From assembly GCA_005788585.1 (NCBI GenBank), contig SYBY01000450.1:1-5743 (forward strand): a DNA stretch of 5,743 bases. The letters are read 5' to 3'. This document shows, one piece after another, positions 1 to 5,452 of this stretch; within the stretch, counting starts at the first letter, position 1, and every line of letters begins with the position of its first letter. The notes under the pieces are model-generated. The model made no database searches and was not told the DNA's origin. It saw only the letters and a list, made by a program, of their open reading frames with translations. The translations under genes were made by a program, and so were the position numbers. Source of the stretch: Actinomycetota bacterium. GTDB lineage: Bacteria; Actinomycetota; Thermoleophilia; Solirubrobacterales; Solirubrobacteraceae.

Positions 1-1462
1 GGCCTCCGCGGCGCTGGCGCTCCTGCTGCTCGCCGTCTTCGACGCGGTGCAGCTCATCAACTACGACACGCTGTACACGGTCATCTGGGGCCGGGACCTG
101 GCGCGCGGGGACCTGCCGGACCTCGAGGTCGCCCTCGCCCCGACCCCGCACCCGCTGCAGGAGCTGGCGTCGATGCCGCTCGTGCTGCTGTTCGGCGACG
201 CGCCGGAGTTCGGCACCGCCGCGGCCTGGGTCGTCTCCGGTGGGGCCTACCTGCTGCTCGGCGTTCTGGGCGTGCTGGTCTTCGCGCTCGGCCGCGCCTG
301 GTTCGGCTGGGCGGCGGGCGCGCTGGCGGCGCTCATCGTCCTCACGCGCGAACCGGTGCTCTCCTACGGGCTGCGCGCGTACGTCGACCTCCCCTACCTC
401 TGCCTGCTGCTCGGCGCGCTGCTGGTGGAGACCAGGCGCCCGCGCGCCGGGTGGCCCGTGCTCGCGCTGCTGGCCCTGGCCGGGCTGCTGCGGCCCGAGG
501 CGTGGCTGTTCAGCGGCGCGTACGTCCTGTGGCTGGCGTGGGGAGACGACGGGCTGCGCGGGGGCGCGCTGGTGCGGCTGGTGGTCCTCGCCGCGAGCGC
601 CCCGGTGCTGTGGGCGCTCCACGACCTGCTGCTGACCGGCAACCCGCTGTGGTCGCTCACGGGGACGCGGGACAACGCCGCGGAACTGGGCCGCAAGACC
701 GGGCTGCTGAACGTGCCGACGACGCTCCCGCGCCGCATTGGCGAGATCCTGCGCGAGCCGGTGCTGCTGGCTGCAGCGGGCGGGCTGGGCTTCGCGCTCT
801 GGAAGCTGCGCGACCGCGCCCGGTTGGGCGTGGTCGCCGGGCTGCTCGGCCTGGCGGCGTTCACGGTGCTCGCGACGGCCGGACTGTCGATCCTCGTGCG
901 CTACCTGCTGCCGGTGGCGACGATCGGCGCGCTCTTCGCGGGCGCGGGGGTCTTCGGGTGGATGCTGCTGGACCGCGACGACCCGGCGCGGCGGTGGTGG
1001 ATCGGGTTCGCGGCGATGGTGGTGCTCGCGCTGGTGGCGTTCACGCCGAAGCAGGTCGACCGCCTGGACTCGCTGCAGCGGGCGCTGTCGACGCAGGAGG
1101 CGATCGTGGGGGATCTGGAGACGTTCTTCTCGGCGGACCCGCCGGGCGAGGTGTGTCCCGTGTACGTGGTGCCGAACCGGCGGCCCGTGCCTTATGTGGC
1201 GCTGTGGACGGGTGGGCAGCCGGGGGATGTGGAACTCGAGGAGGAGCCGGTCACCAGGGCAGAGGCCCTGACCCCAGGCGCAACGACCACGGGCGTGCTG
1301 TCCACCACCCTCGGGCCCGTGACGTCATTCGTGCCCCGCACCCGGGAGATCGCCGACGACTTCATCCTCGACGCACGCGACCGGAACCGGACACTCCCGG
1401 AGCCGATTCCGGGTGCCCCCGTGACGACGACCCGGTTCTGGACCGCAAGCGCCCTCTGCTGA
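1..1462 (+). CDS. GT-C (family 39-like) membrane glycosyltransferase, 5'-partial
   Basis: The reading frame is open from base 2, so the start lies upstream; the GTG at 47 is internal because the 15 preceding in-frame codons encode a hydrophobic stretch. The visible part is about 486 residues. Counted from the GTG at 47, residues 1-335 are hydrophobic helices with short polar loops, roughly nine or ten membrane segments. An acidic first loop (around residues 17-27, with Asp17, Asp22 and Asp25) follows the first helix, as in GT-C enzymes that use polyprenyl-phosphate sugars. The motif RPEAW at 149-153 and GNPLWS at 198-203 are typical of ArnT/PMT-like family 39 proteins. Residues about 336-471 form a soluble, probably extracytoplasmic tail with Cys370 and a C-terminal Cys471. 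The likely role is sugar transfer to a lipid, glycan or protein at the outer membrane face; donor and acceptor cannot be read here. It converges with the SDR gene. The membrane architecture is clear; the family call is moderate and the substrate unknown. Confidence 0.7.
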   Translation, partial: ASAALALLLLAVFDAVQLINYDTLYTVIWGRDLARGDLPDLEVALAPTPHPLQELASMPLVLLFGDAPEFGTAAAWVVSGGAYLLLGVLGVLVFALGRAWFGWAAGALAALIVLTREPVLSYGLRAYVDLPYLCLLLGALLVETRRPRAGWPVLALLALAGLLRPEAWLFSGAYVLWLAWGDDGLRGGALVRLVVLAASAPVLWALHDLLLTGNPLWSLTGTRDNAAELGRKTGLLNVPTTLPRRIGEILREPVLLAAAGGLGFALWKLRDRARLGVVAGLLGLAAFTVLATAGLSILVRYLLPVATIGALFAGAGVFGWMLLDRDDPARRWWIGFAAMVVLALVAFTPKQVDRLDSLQRALSTQEAIVGDLETFFSADPPGEVCPVYVVPNRRPVPYVALWTGGQPGDVELEEEPVTRAEALTPGATTTGVLSTTLGPVTSFVPRTREIADDFILDARDRNRTLPEPIPGAPVTTTRFWTASALC

Positions 1463-1474
1463 CCGGGGGTGAGC

Positions 1475-1505
1475 CGGATCCGCGCAGACCTAGTGCGCGA
1501 ATCCG
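1475..1505. terminator. Hairpin between convergent genes, possible bidirectional terminator
   Basis: CGGAT (1475-1479) pairs with ATCCG (1501-1505), and CGCGC (1481-1485) pairs with GCGCG (1495-1499), with one C/A mismatch between the two helices and a 9-base loop. That is ten base pairs in all. The hairpin begins 12 bases after the stop of the membrane protein gene and 13 bases after the stop of the SDR gene on the opposite strand, so it is centred between them. Neither side has a clear U tract, so intrinsic termination is plausible but not proven; a 3'-end stabilising hairpin is an alternative. Confidence 0.45.
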
Positions 1506-1518
1506 TCACACGTCCCCC

Positions 1519-2274
1519 CTACTGCGCCGTCCACCCCCCATCCGCAGCGATCGCCTGCCCCGTCACGAACGACGCCCGCTCCGAGGACAGCCACAACGTC
1601 ACATCGGCCATCTCCTCCGGCCTGCCGAAGCGGTGCACCGGCTCGGCGTCCTCGAACGCGTGCTTGACCTCGGGGTCGGTCGTGACCCGCTGGACCATCG
1701 GCGTGTCGATCACCCCGGGGCACAGCGCGTTGATCCGGATGCCCTGCGTCGCGCACTCCAGCGCCGCGGACTTCGTCATGCCCACCACACCGTGCTTGCT
1801 CGCCACGTACGCGGGCAGGGCCGGGAAGCCCACGAGCCCTGCGATCGACGCGCAGTTGACGATCGCGCCCCCACCGCGGTCCAGCATCGCCGGGATCTCC
1901 GCGCGCATCGCGTAGAAGACCCCGGAGAGGTTGATGGCGATCGTGCGGTCCCAGGTCTCGAGCGTGCACTCCGTGACCGGGGCCATGGTTCCCTCGATAC
2001 CTGCGTTGTTGAACGCGATATCCAGGCCGCCGTACTCGGTCACCGCACGCTGCACGAGCGCGTCGACCTCCTCGACCCGGGAGACATCGGTCCCCTGGAA
2101 GACCGCGGTGCCGCCGGCTGCGCCGATCGCACGCACCGTCTCCTCGCCGCCCGTGACATCGACGTCAGCGGCGACGACACTCGCGCCGGCTGCAGCGAAC
2201 GCCAACGCCGTCGCACGACCGATCCCCGAGCTTGCGCCCGTGACGATCGCGACCTTTCCATCGAACTCGCCCAT
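1519..2274 (-). CDS. SDR family NAD(P)-dependent oxidoreductase
   Basis: This is a complete classical short-chain dehydrogenase/reductase of 251 residues, the usual family length. The Rossmann glycine motif TGASSGIG is at residues 12-19. Asp37 at the end of the second beta strand points to NAD(H) rather than NADP(H). The NNAG motif is at 89-92. The catalytic tetrad is intact: Asn115, Ser143, Tyr156 and Lys160. The PG motif after the active site and the C-terminal GQAIAADGG segment are also typical. It would catalyse reversible oxidation of an alcohol to a ketone in the cytoplasm; such genes are often labelled glucose 1-dehydrogenase or 3-oxoacyl-ACP reductase, but the substrate cannot be read from sequence. 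I chose the ATG at 2274 because GGAGG lies 5 bases upstream and the protein then begins with the normal short lead into the first strand. An in-frame ATG at 2301 would add nine atypical residues. It is probably a single-gene unit. Confidence 0.93.
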   Translation of the reverse strand: MGEFDGKVAIVTGASSGIGRATALAFAAAGASVVAADVDVTGGEETVRAIGAAGGTAVFQGTDVSRVEEVDALVQRAVTEYGGLDIAFNNAGIEGTMAPVTECTLETWDRTIAINLSGVFYAMRAEIPAMLDRGGGAIVNCASIAGLVGFPALPAYVASKHGVVGMTKSAALECATQGIRINALCPGVIDTPMVQRVTTDPEVKHAFEDAEPVHRFGRPEEMADVTLWLSSERASFVTGQAIAADGGWTAQ

Positions 2275-2376
2275 CGTGACCTCCGCAGTCGGGAAGATCA
2301 CATCGGACCACGCTCGCCGACCCGTGTCATCCGCGAAGACCCGCGTATCGAGGGGCCGTAGAACCCCGCGACCGCG
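2275..2376. other. Intergenic region upstream of the SDR gene
   Basis: These 102 bases lie between the end of the three-gene operon and the start of the SDR gene, all on the minus strand. They must hold any SDR promoter and any operon terminator. I see the SDR ribosome site and only weak 4-bp stems, such as GGGG at 2352-2355 with CCCC at 2364-2367, with no U tract. No convincing promoter boxes are visible, so read-through from the operon cannot be excluded. Confidence 0.4.
2280..2284 (-). promoter_or_regulatory. Shine-Dalgarno site of the SDR gene
   Basis: Read on the minus strand this is GGAGG, five bases before the ATG at 2274. It decides the start in favour of 2274 over the upstream in-frame ATG at 2301. 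Confidence 0.8.
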
Positions 2377-2778
2377 TCAGTCGTCGTCGTCCTCGCCGTC
2401 CTCGTCGCCTCCGCGGCCGCGTCCCCGTCCACGTCCGCTGTCGTCATCGGCGTCGTCGTCGCTGGCGGCGGGCGGAGTAGGCGCCGGTGCGGGTGCCGGT
2501 GCGGGTGCGGGTGCGGGCGTCGCGACGGGCGGCGGCGTCGTCTCCGCGCGGGGCGGCGGCGTCGTCTCCGTCGGGCGAGAGGTGGCGGTCCGGGCCGCCG
2601 TCGACGTGGTCCGCGGCGACGTCGTCGTCGGCACCAGCTCGCTGCCGGCGCTGAGCGGCTCGGAGTCCAGGCCGATGCGCTGGGAGGTGACGCTCGTCGC
2701 CGCCATGGTGATCGCGACCGCCAGCGCCACCCCCGCGACGCCCAGGGCGACCCAGCCGATGATGGCTCGCGCGCGCAT
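2377..2778 (-). CDS. Small membrane-anchored protein, Thr/Pro/Ala-rich with RG and Asp-rich tail
   Basis: I do not recognise a named family. The 133-residue product starts with a short basic end (MRAR) and one hydrophobic helix, about residues 5-27, fitting a signal anchor with the rest outside. A semi-conserved-looking stretch, SQRIGLDSEPLSAG, follows at 32-45. Next come a Thr/Ser/Pro linker, two copies of ETTPPP with an 8-residue period, and a Pro-Ala run. The tail is unusual: an acidic block, a run of RG dipeptides, then a second acidic block ending in DDDD. The ATG at 2778 lies only 5 bases after the kinase stop (2784), with a GGGAG-like ribosome site overlapping that stop, so it is the third gene of the regulator-kinase operon and likely translationally coupled. 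Possible roles are an accessory sensor, kinase modulator or cation-binding envelope protein; none is shown by sequence. The gene is real by position and architecture; its function is unknown. Confidence 0.75.
   Translation of the reverse strand: MRARAIIGWVALGVAGVALAVAITMAATSVTSQRIGLDSEPLSAGSELVPTTTSPRTTSTAARTATSRPTETTPPPRAETTPPPVATPAPAPAPAPAPAPTPPAASDDDADDDSGRGRGRGRGGDEDGEDDDD
2483..2518. repeat. Six tandem hexamers encoding the Pro-Ala run
   Basis: Six consecutive 6-bp units of the form GCSGGY occupy this stretch. On the minus strand they encode alternating Pro and Ala in the small membrane protein. The unit length keeps the frame, so copy-number change would lengthen or shorten the linker without a frameshift. 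Confidence 0.8.
2527..2570. repeat. Two 20-bp exact direct repeats, 24-bp period
   Basis: An identical 20-bp sequence occurs at 2527-2546 and 2551-2570. The 24-bp period equals eight codons and gives the repeated ETTPPP units of the small membrane protein on the minus strand. It is coding low-complexity sequence, not a mobile-element or attachment site. Confidence 0.8.
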
Positions 2779-2783
2779 GACCG

Positions 2784-4148
2784 TCAGTCTCCCGCTCCGT
2801 CGGGGAGGACGAGCCGCGCGAGCGCGCCGCCGCCCGGCGCGTCGGCGAGGGTGACGTCGCCGCCCCAGCGACGCGCCAGTTCACGGGCGATGGGCAGGCC
2901 GAGTCCCGTGCCGCCCGGGCCCTGCCGTCCGGCGCTGCCGCGGTGAAAGCGCTCGAAGACCGCCTCGTGCTCACCGGGCGCGAGGCCGGGTCCCTCGTCG
3001 CGCACGGTGATCTCTCCCGGGGCCGCCGTCACGGTGACCGTCGTCGACGCCGGCGCGTAGTGCAGGGCGTTCTCCACGAGCGCGTCGAGCACCCGGTCCA
3101 GGTCGGCGCGCGAGGCCCGGACGGGGCCCGCGTGACCGGCGGCGACCACCTGCTGGTCGCGCACGGCCGCCTCGCCCGCCCAGCGCTCCGCAGCCCGGCG
3201 CGCGGCGTCCCCGAGCGGCACCGATTCGCCCGGCACGTCGCGTTCGCCGGCGCGGCTGAGCTCCAGCAGCTCAGAGACCATGACCGCCAGCCGGTCGACC
3301 TCGGCGAGCGCCGCGTCGACATCGGCGCGGACGCCGGGATCGGGGCTCTCGGCCTGCACCTCCTCCAGGCGCAGCCGCAGCCCGGTCAGCGGGGTGCGCA
3401 GCTGGTGCGACGCGTCGGCGACGAACTCGCGCTGGGAGGCGACCAGCCGCTGCACCCGGTCGGTCATGTCGTTGAACGTCCGGGCGAGCGTGCGCTGTTC
3501 GGCCGAGCCCTCGACCGGCGCACGGGCTCCGAGGTCACCGTCGGCGACCCGGCGCGCCGTCGCCTCCAGCCGCACGACCGGGCGGGCGATCTGCCGGGCG
3601 ATCAGCGCACCCGCACCGAGCCCGAGCAGCAGGACGAGCACCCCGACCCCGGCCAGCCCGACCCACGCGCGCCGCACCGCGCGGTCGACCGCCGCCATGC
3701 TCTGGGTGATCCGCACGGCGCCGACGGTCGCGCCCTCCTCGACGACCGGCACGGCAGTTGCCAGCAGCGTCTGGTCGAGGGTGTTCGATCGCCGTTCGCG
3801 CTGATCGGCGTCACCGTTCAGCGCACGCACGATCTCGGGCCGGTCGTCGTACGGCGCGCCCCGCACCGCGCCGCCCGAGTCTGCAAGCAGCCGCCCGCGC
3901 GCGTTGACCACGATGACCCGCCCGCGGACCGAGCGCGCGGCGCTCGCGACCAGCGCGTCCAGCGCGACGCGGTCGGGCGGATCGACCAGCTCAGAGGCCG
4001 AGGCCGCGACGACGTCGGCCTGCCCGCGCGCCTGCGAGCGGATCTCGGCGTCCACGCGATCGGCGGTGCTCACCGCGAGCGGCACCATGAGCGCGACGAT
4101 CGCCAGCACCAGCACGTAGGCCAGCGCGAGCAGGAGGCGGGTTCTCAG
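2784..4148 (-). CDS. HAMP-containing sensor histidine kinase (two-component system)
   Basis: This membrane kinase senses an extracytoplasmic signal and phosphorylates the regulator encoded just upstream. With the CTG start at 4148 it has 454 residues. Helix 1 is about 5-27, an extracytoplasmic region about 28-158 (possibly a PDC/Cache-like fold), helix 2 about 161-184, and HAMP about 185-237. The H-box carries the phospho-acceptor His248 in ASHQLRTPL. The ATP-binding domain has the N-box with Asn360, the G1 box DEGPG (384-388), the F-box FERFHRG (398-404) and the G2 box GTGLGLP (413-419), so it looks catalytically intact. The start is uncertain. The only usual start upstream in frame is the GTG at 4307, deep inside the regulator gene, and the GTG at 4115 would cut helix 1. 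A CTG at 4148 overlaps the regulator's TGA in the form CTGA and gives a normal LRTRLLLALAY amino end. The coupling implies co-translation with the regulator. Confidence 0.93.
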   Translation of the reverse strand: MRTRLLLALAYVLVLAIVALMVPLAVSTADRVDAEIRSQARGQADVVAASASELVDPPDRVALDALVASAARSVRGRVIVVNARGRLLADSGGAVRGAPYDDRPEIVRALNGDADQRERRSNTLDQTLLATAVPVVEEGATVGAVRITQSMAAVDRAVRRAWVGLAGVGVLVLLLGLGAGALIARQIARPVVRLEATARRVADGDLGARAPVEGSAEQRTLARTFNDMTDRVQRLVASQREFVADASHQLRTPLTGLRLRLEEVQAESPDPGVRADVDAALAEVDRLAVMVSELLELSRAGERDVPGESVPLGDAARRAAERWAGEAAVRDQQVVAAGHAGPVRASRADLDRVLDALVENALHYAPASTTVTVTAAPGEITVRDEGPGLAPGEHEAVFERFHRGSAGRQGPGGTGLGLPIARELARRWGGDVTLADAPGGGALARLVLPDGAGD

Positions 4149-4864
4149 GCCGACGGTTCCAGCTCCTCGGGCGTCGCGAAGCGGAAGCCGACGCCGCGGA
4201 CCGTGTGGATGAACCGCGGCGCGGCCGGGTCGTCGCCGAGCTTGCGGCGCAGCCAGCCGACGTGGACGTCCAGCGTCTTCGTGGACCCGAACCAGTTCTC
4301 GTCCCACACCCGCGCCATGAGGTCCTCACGGGTGACGACCGTCCCAGCGTGGCGCATGAGGTCGACGAGCAGGTCGAACTCCTTGCGCGACAGTTCGAGC
4401 TCGTCATCGCCGAGCTGCGCGCGACGTGCCGCGGGGTCGATCGCGACCGGCCCGATCGTCAGCGGCTCCGAGCCGGTGGCGGCCGTCCCGCGGCCCGTGC
4501 GGCGCAGGACCGCGCGGATGCGCGCGACGACCTCGGCCCCGGAGAACGGCTTGACGACGTAGTCGTCGGCTCCCAGCTCGAGCCCGACGATCCGGTCGAT
4601 CTCGGTCCCGCGCGCGGTGACCATGATCACAGGGACGTCCGAGCGGCTGCGCAGCTCGCGGCAGACGTCCCGCCCGTCACCGTCGGGCAGCGCGAGGTCG
4701 AGCAGCACGAGGTCCGGCGCCACCCGCTCGAACGCGTCGAGCGCCTCGGCGGCCGTCCCCGCGACCGTGGGGACGAACCCCTCGCGGGCGAGCACGCGGG
4801 CGAACGGCTCGGCGATCGAGACCTCGTCCTCGACGAGCAGGATGCGGGGTCCCTGGCCGGTCAC
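4145..4864 (-). CDS. OmpR/PhoB-family response regulator
   Basis: This cytoplasmic DNA-binding regulator of 239 residues is the partner of the kinase that follows it. The receiver domain covers about residues 6-118. It shows the acidic pocket Glu12/Asp13, the phospho-acceptor Asp56 in LLDLALPDGDG, Thr83 in IMVTARG and Lys105 in VVKPF. The effector domain, about 133-231, is a winged helix of the OmpR type, with SRKEFDLL (159-166), a recognition-helix region around TLDVHVGWLRRKL (197-209) and the closing HTVRGVGFRF (220-229). The GTG at 4864 is chosen because the receiver begins directly after it (GQGPRILLVEDE) and no other plausible start lies closer. There is no convincing ribosome site before it, which would fit a leaderless mRNA. 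It is first in the operon, overlaps the kinase start by four bases, and faces a divergent gene across a region with 11-bp direct repeats, its most likely target. Confidence 0.95.
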   Translation of the reverse strand: MTGQGPRILLVEDEVSIAEPFARVLAREGFVPTVAGTAAEALDAFERVAPDLVLLDLALPDGDGRDVCRELRSRSDVPVIMVTARGTEIDRIVGLELGADDYVVKPFSGAEVVARIRAVLRRTGRGTAATGSEPLTIGPVAIDPAARRAQLGDDELELSRKEFDLLVDLMRHAGTVVTREDLMARVWDENWFGSTKTLDVHVGWLRRKLGDDPAAPRFIHTVRGVGFRFATPEELEPSA

Positions 4865-4901
4865 TGAGGCGAGCGTACCCCTGCCGCGCGGCGGTCCGCG
4901 C

Positions 4902-4945
4902 AGGCTTTGCCAAGGCTTTACCCGCGCTTGCCGGGCGCTTGCGCG
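4902..4945. promoter_or_regulatory. Four tandem 11-bp direct repeats, candidate operator for the response regulator
   Basis: The four units begin at 4902, 4913, 4924 and 4935 and read AGGCTTTGCCA, AGGCTTTACCC, GCGCTTGCCGG and GCGCTTGCGCG. The core GCTT recurs at exactly 11-bp steps. OmpR/PhoB-family regulators are known to bind head-to-tail as dimers on direct repeats of about 11 bp, as in Pho boxes, so the spacing matches the regulator encoded next door. The array ends 38 bases from the regulator GTG and 51 bases from the divergent ATG, so it could control both. The repeat is seen directly; that the adjacent regulator binds it is inference. Confidence 0.7.
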
Positions 4946-4985
4946 ACCGGTCGTCACGGTGCGTCGCAGCATGCAGCCGACCTTC

Positions 4986-4990
4986 AGGAG
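4986..4990 (+). promoter_or_regulatory. Shine-Dalgarno site of the acidic-tail protein gene
   Basis: AGGAG lies six bases before the ATG at 4997. It fixes the start there and argues against the longer frame beginning with TTG at 4907, which would run through the operator repeats. Confidence 0.8.
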
Positions 4991-4996
4991 CACACC

Positions 4997-5452
4997 ATGC
5001 AGCTGACCACCAGGATGCTCGCCGCCGGCGGGACCGTCGCCGGACTCGGCGCGCTCGCCGCAGTCGCCATGGCCGCCGGTGGCGACCCCGCCACGGAGAC
5101 GCAGACGATCACGCCCGTCGCCGCGACGCCGCAGGTCCGCACGGAGGTCGTCCGCACCACGGTCCACGTGACGAAGCGCGAGCGCCCCAAAACGGCGGCG
5201 CCCGCGGCCTCGTCCGCCGCCCCCGCCGCCCCCGCGCCGGCCGTCCAGCGCGCCGCGGCACCGACCCCCGCGCCCGCCGCGGTCGTGCCGGTCGCTCAGC
5301 GCGCTCGCGTGGACGACGACGGTGACGACGACCGCGGCGGCGAGCGCGAGGACGACGACCGGTACGAGGCCGACGACGACCAAGGCGACGACGACCAGTA
5401 CGAGCGCGAGGACGACAGCGACGGCGACGAGTACGAGGGCGACGATGACTGA
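4997..5452 (+). CDS. Secreted or membrane-anchored Ala/Pro-rich protein with strongly acidic C-terminal tail
   Basis: I do not recognise a named family. The 151-residue product begins with Arg6 followed by a hydrophobic segment, about residues 8-27, which may be a membrane anchor or a signal peptide cleaved near AMA-AGG. A short segment with RTEVVRTT (48-55) and a basic patch (KRERPK, 60-65) follows. Residues 66-104 are Ala/Pro-rich and probably disordered. The tail, 106-151, has 29 Asp or Glu among 46 residues and contains repeated DDD units with Tyr, as in DDDRYEADDDQ. Such tails can bind divalent or other cations or act as flexible polyanions, but no EF-hand or other ordered metal site is visible. 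The gene diverges from the regulator operon and overlaps the next gene by 8 bases. It resembles in plan the small protein encoded after the kinase. It is real by its ribosome site, codon bias and context; its function is unknown. Confidence 0.75.
   Translation: MQLTTRMLAAGGTVAGLGALAAVAMAAGGDPATETQTITPVAATPQVRTEVVRTTVHVTKRERPKTAAPAASSAAPAAPAPAVQRAAAPTPAPAAVVPVAQRARVDDDGDDDRGGEREDDDRYEADDDQGDDDQYEREDDSDGDEYEGDDD

Larger units (their letters stand above)
4865..4996. promoter_or_regulatory. Divergent promoter region between the regulator operon and the small-protein genes
   Basis: These 132 bases separate the regulator start (minus strand) from the first small-protein gene (plus strand), so they must hold promoters in both directions. 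Toward the regulator, TACGCT (minus strand, 4877 to 4872) resembles a -10 element and lies 7 bases before the GTG. Toward the small-protein gene I see no good -10. The tandem repeats at 4902-4945 and a 10-bp palindrome CGACCGGTCG at 4944-4953 lie in the middle. Confidence 0.6.

Noticed and set aside
451..2361. Long plus-strand open frame of 636 codons spanning the membrane protein end and the SDR gene
   Set aside because: The product is Arg/Ala/Gly-rich without domains, crosses a gene boundary and opposes a clearly functional SDR. It is a GC-driven shadow.
2352..2367. Terminator after the three-gene operon
   Set aside because: Only four G-C pairs close an 8-base loop and no U tract follows; in DNA this GC-rich such stems are common by chance.
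1931..2854. Plus-strand open frame of 307 codons with Gly/Ala and Ser runs
   Set aside because: It is the complement of the SDR start region and of the Pro-Ala and Asp coding repeats; the runs are reverse readings of those repeats.
4149..4307. Kinase start at the GTG at 4307
   Set aside because: It would add 53 Arg/Pro-rich residues encoded inside the regulator's DNA-binding domain, a typical artefact of an out-of-frame overlap.
2943..4562. Long plus-strand open frame of 539 codons opposite the kinase and regulator
   Set aside because: It lies antisense to two genes with complete catalytic motifs, and its own translation is rich in Arg, His and Asp with no recognisable domain.
4902..4945. 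CRISPR-like array
   Set aside because: Units are 11 bp with no spacers and lie in a promoter region, so operator repeats are the better reading.
4907..4996. Start of the acidic-tail protein at the TTG at 4907
   Set aside because: It would place 30 atypical residues before the hydrophobic segment and run through the operator repeats. The ATG at 4997 has AGGAG six bases upstream.
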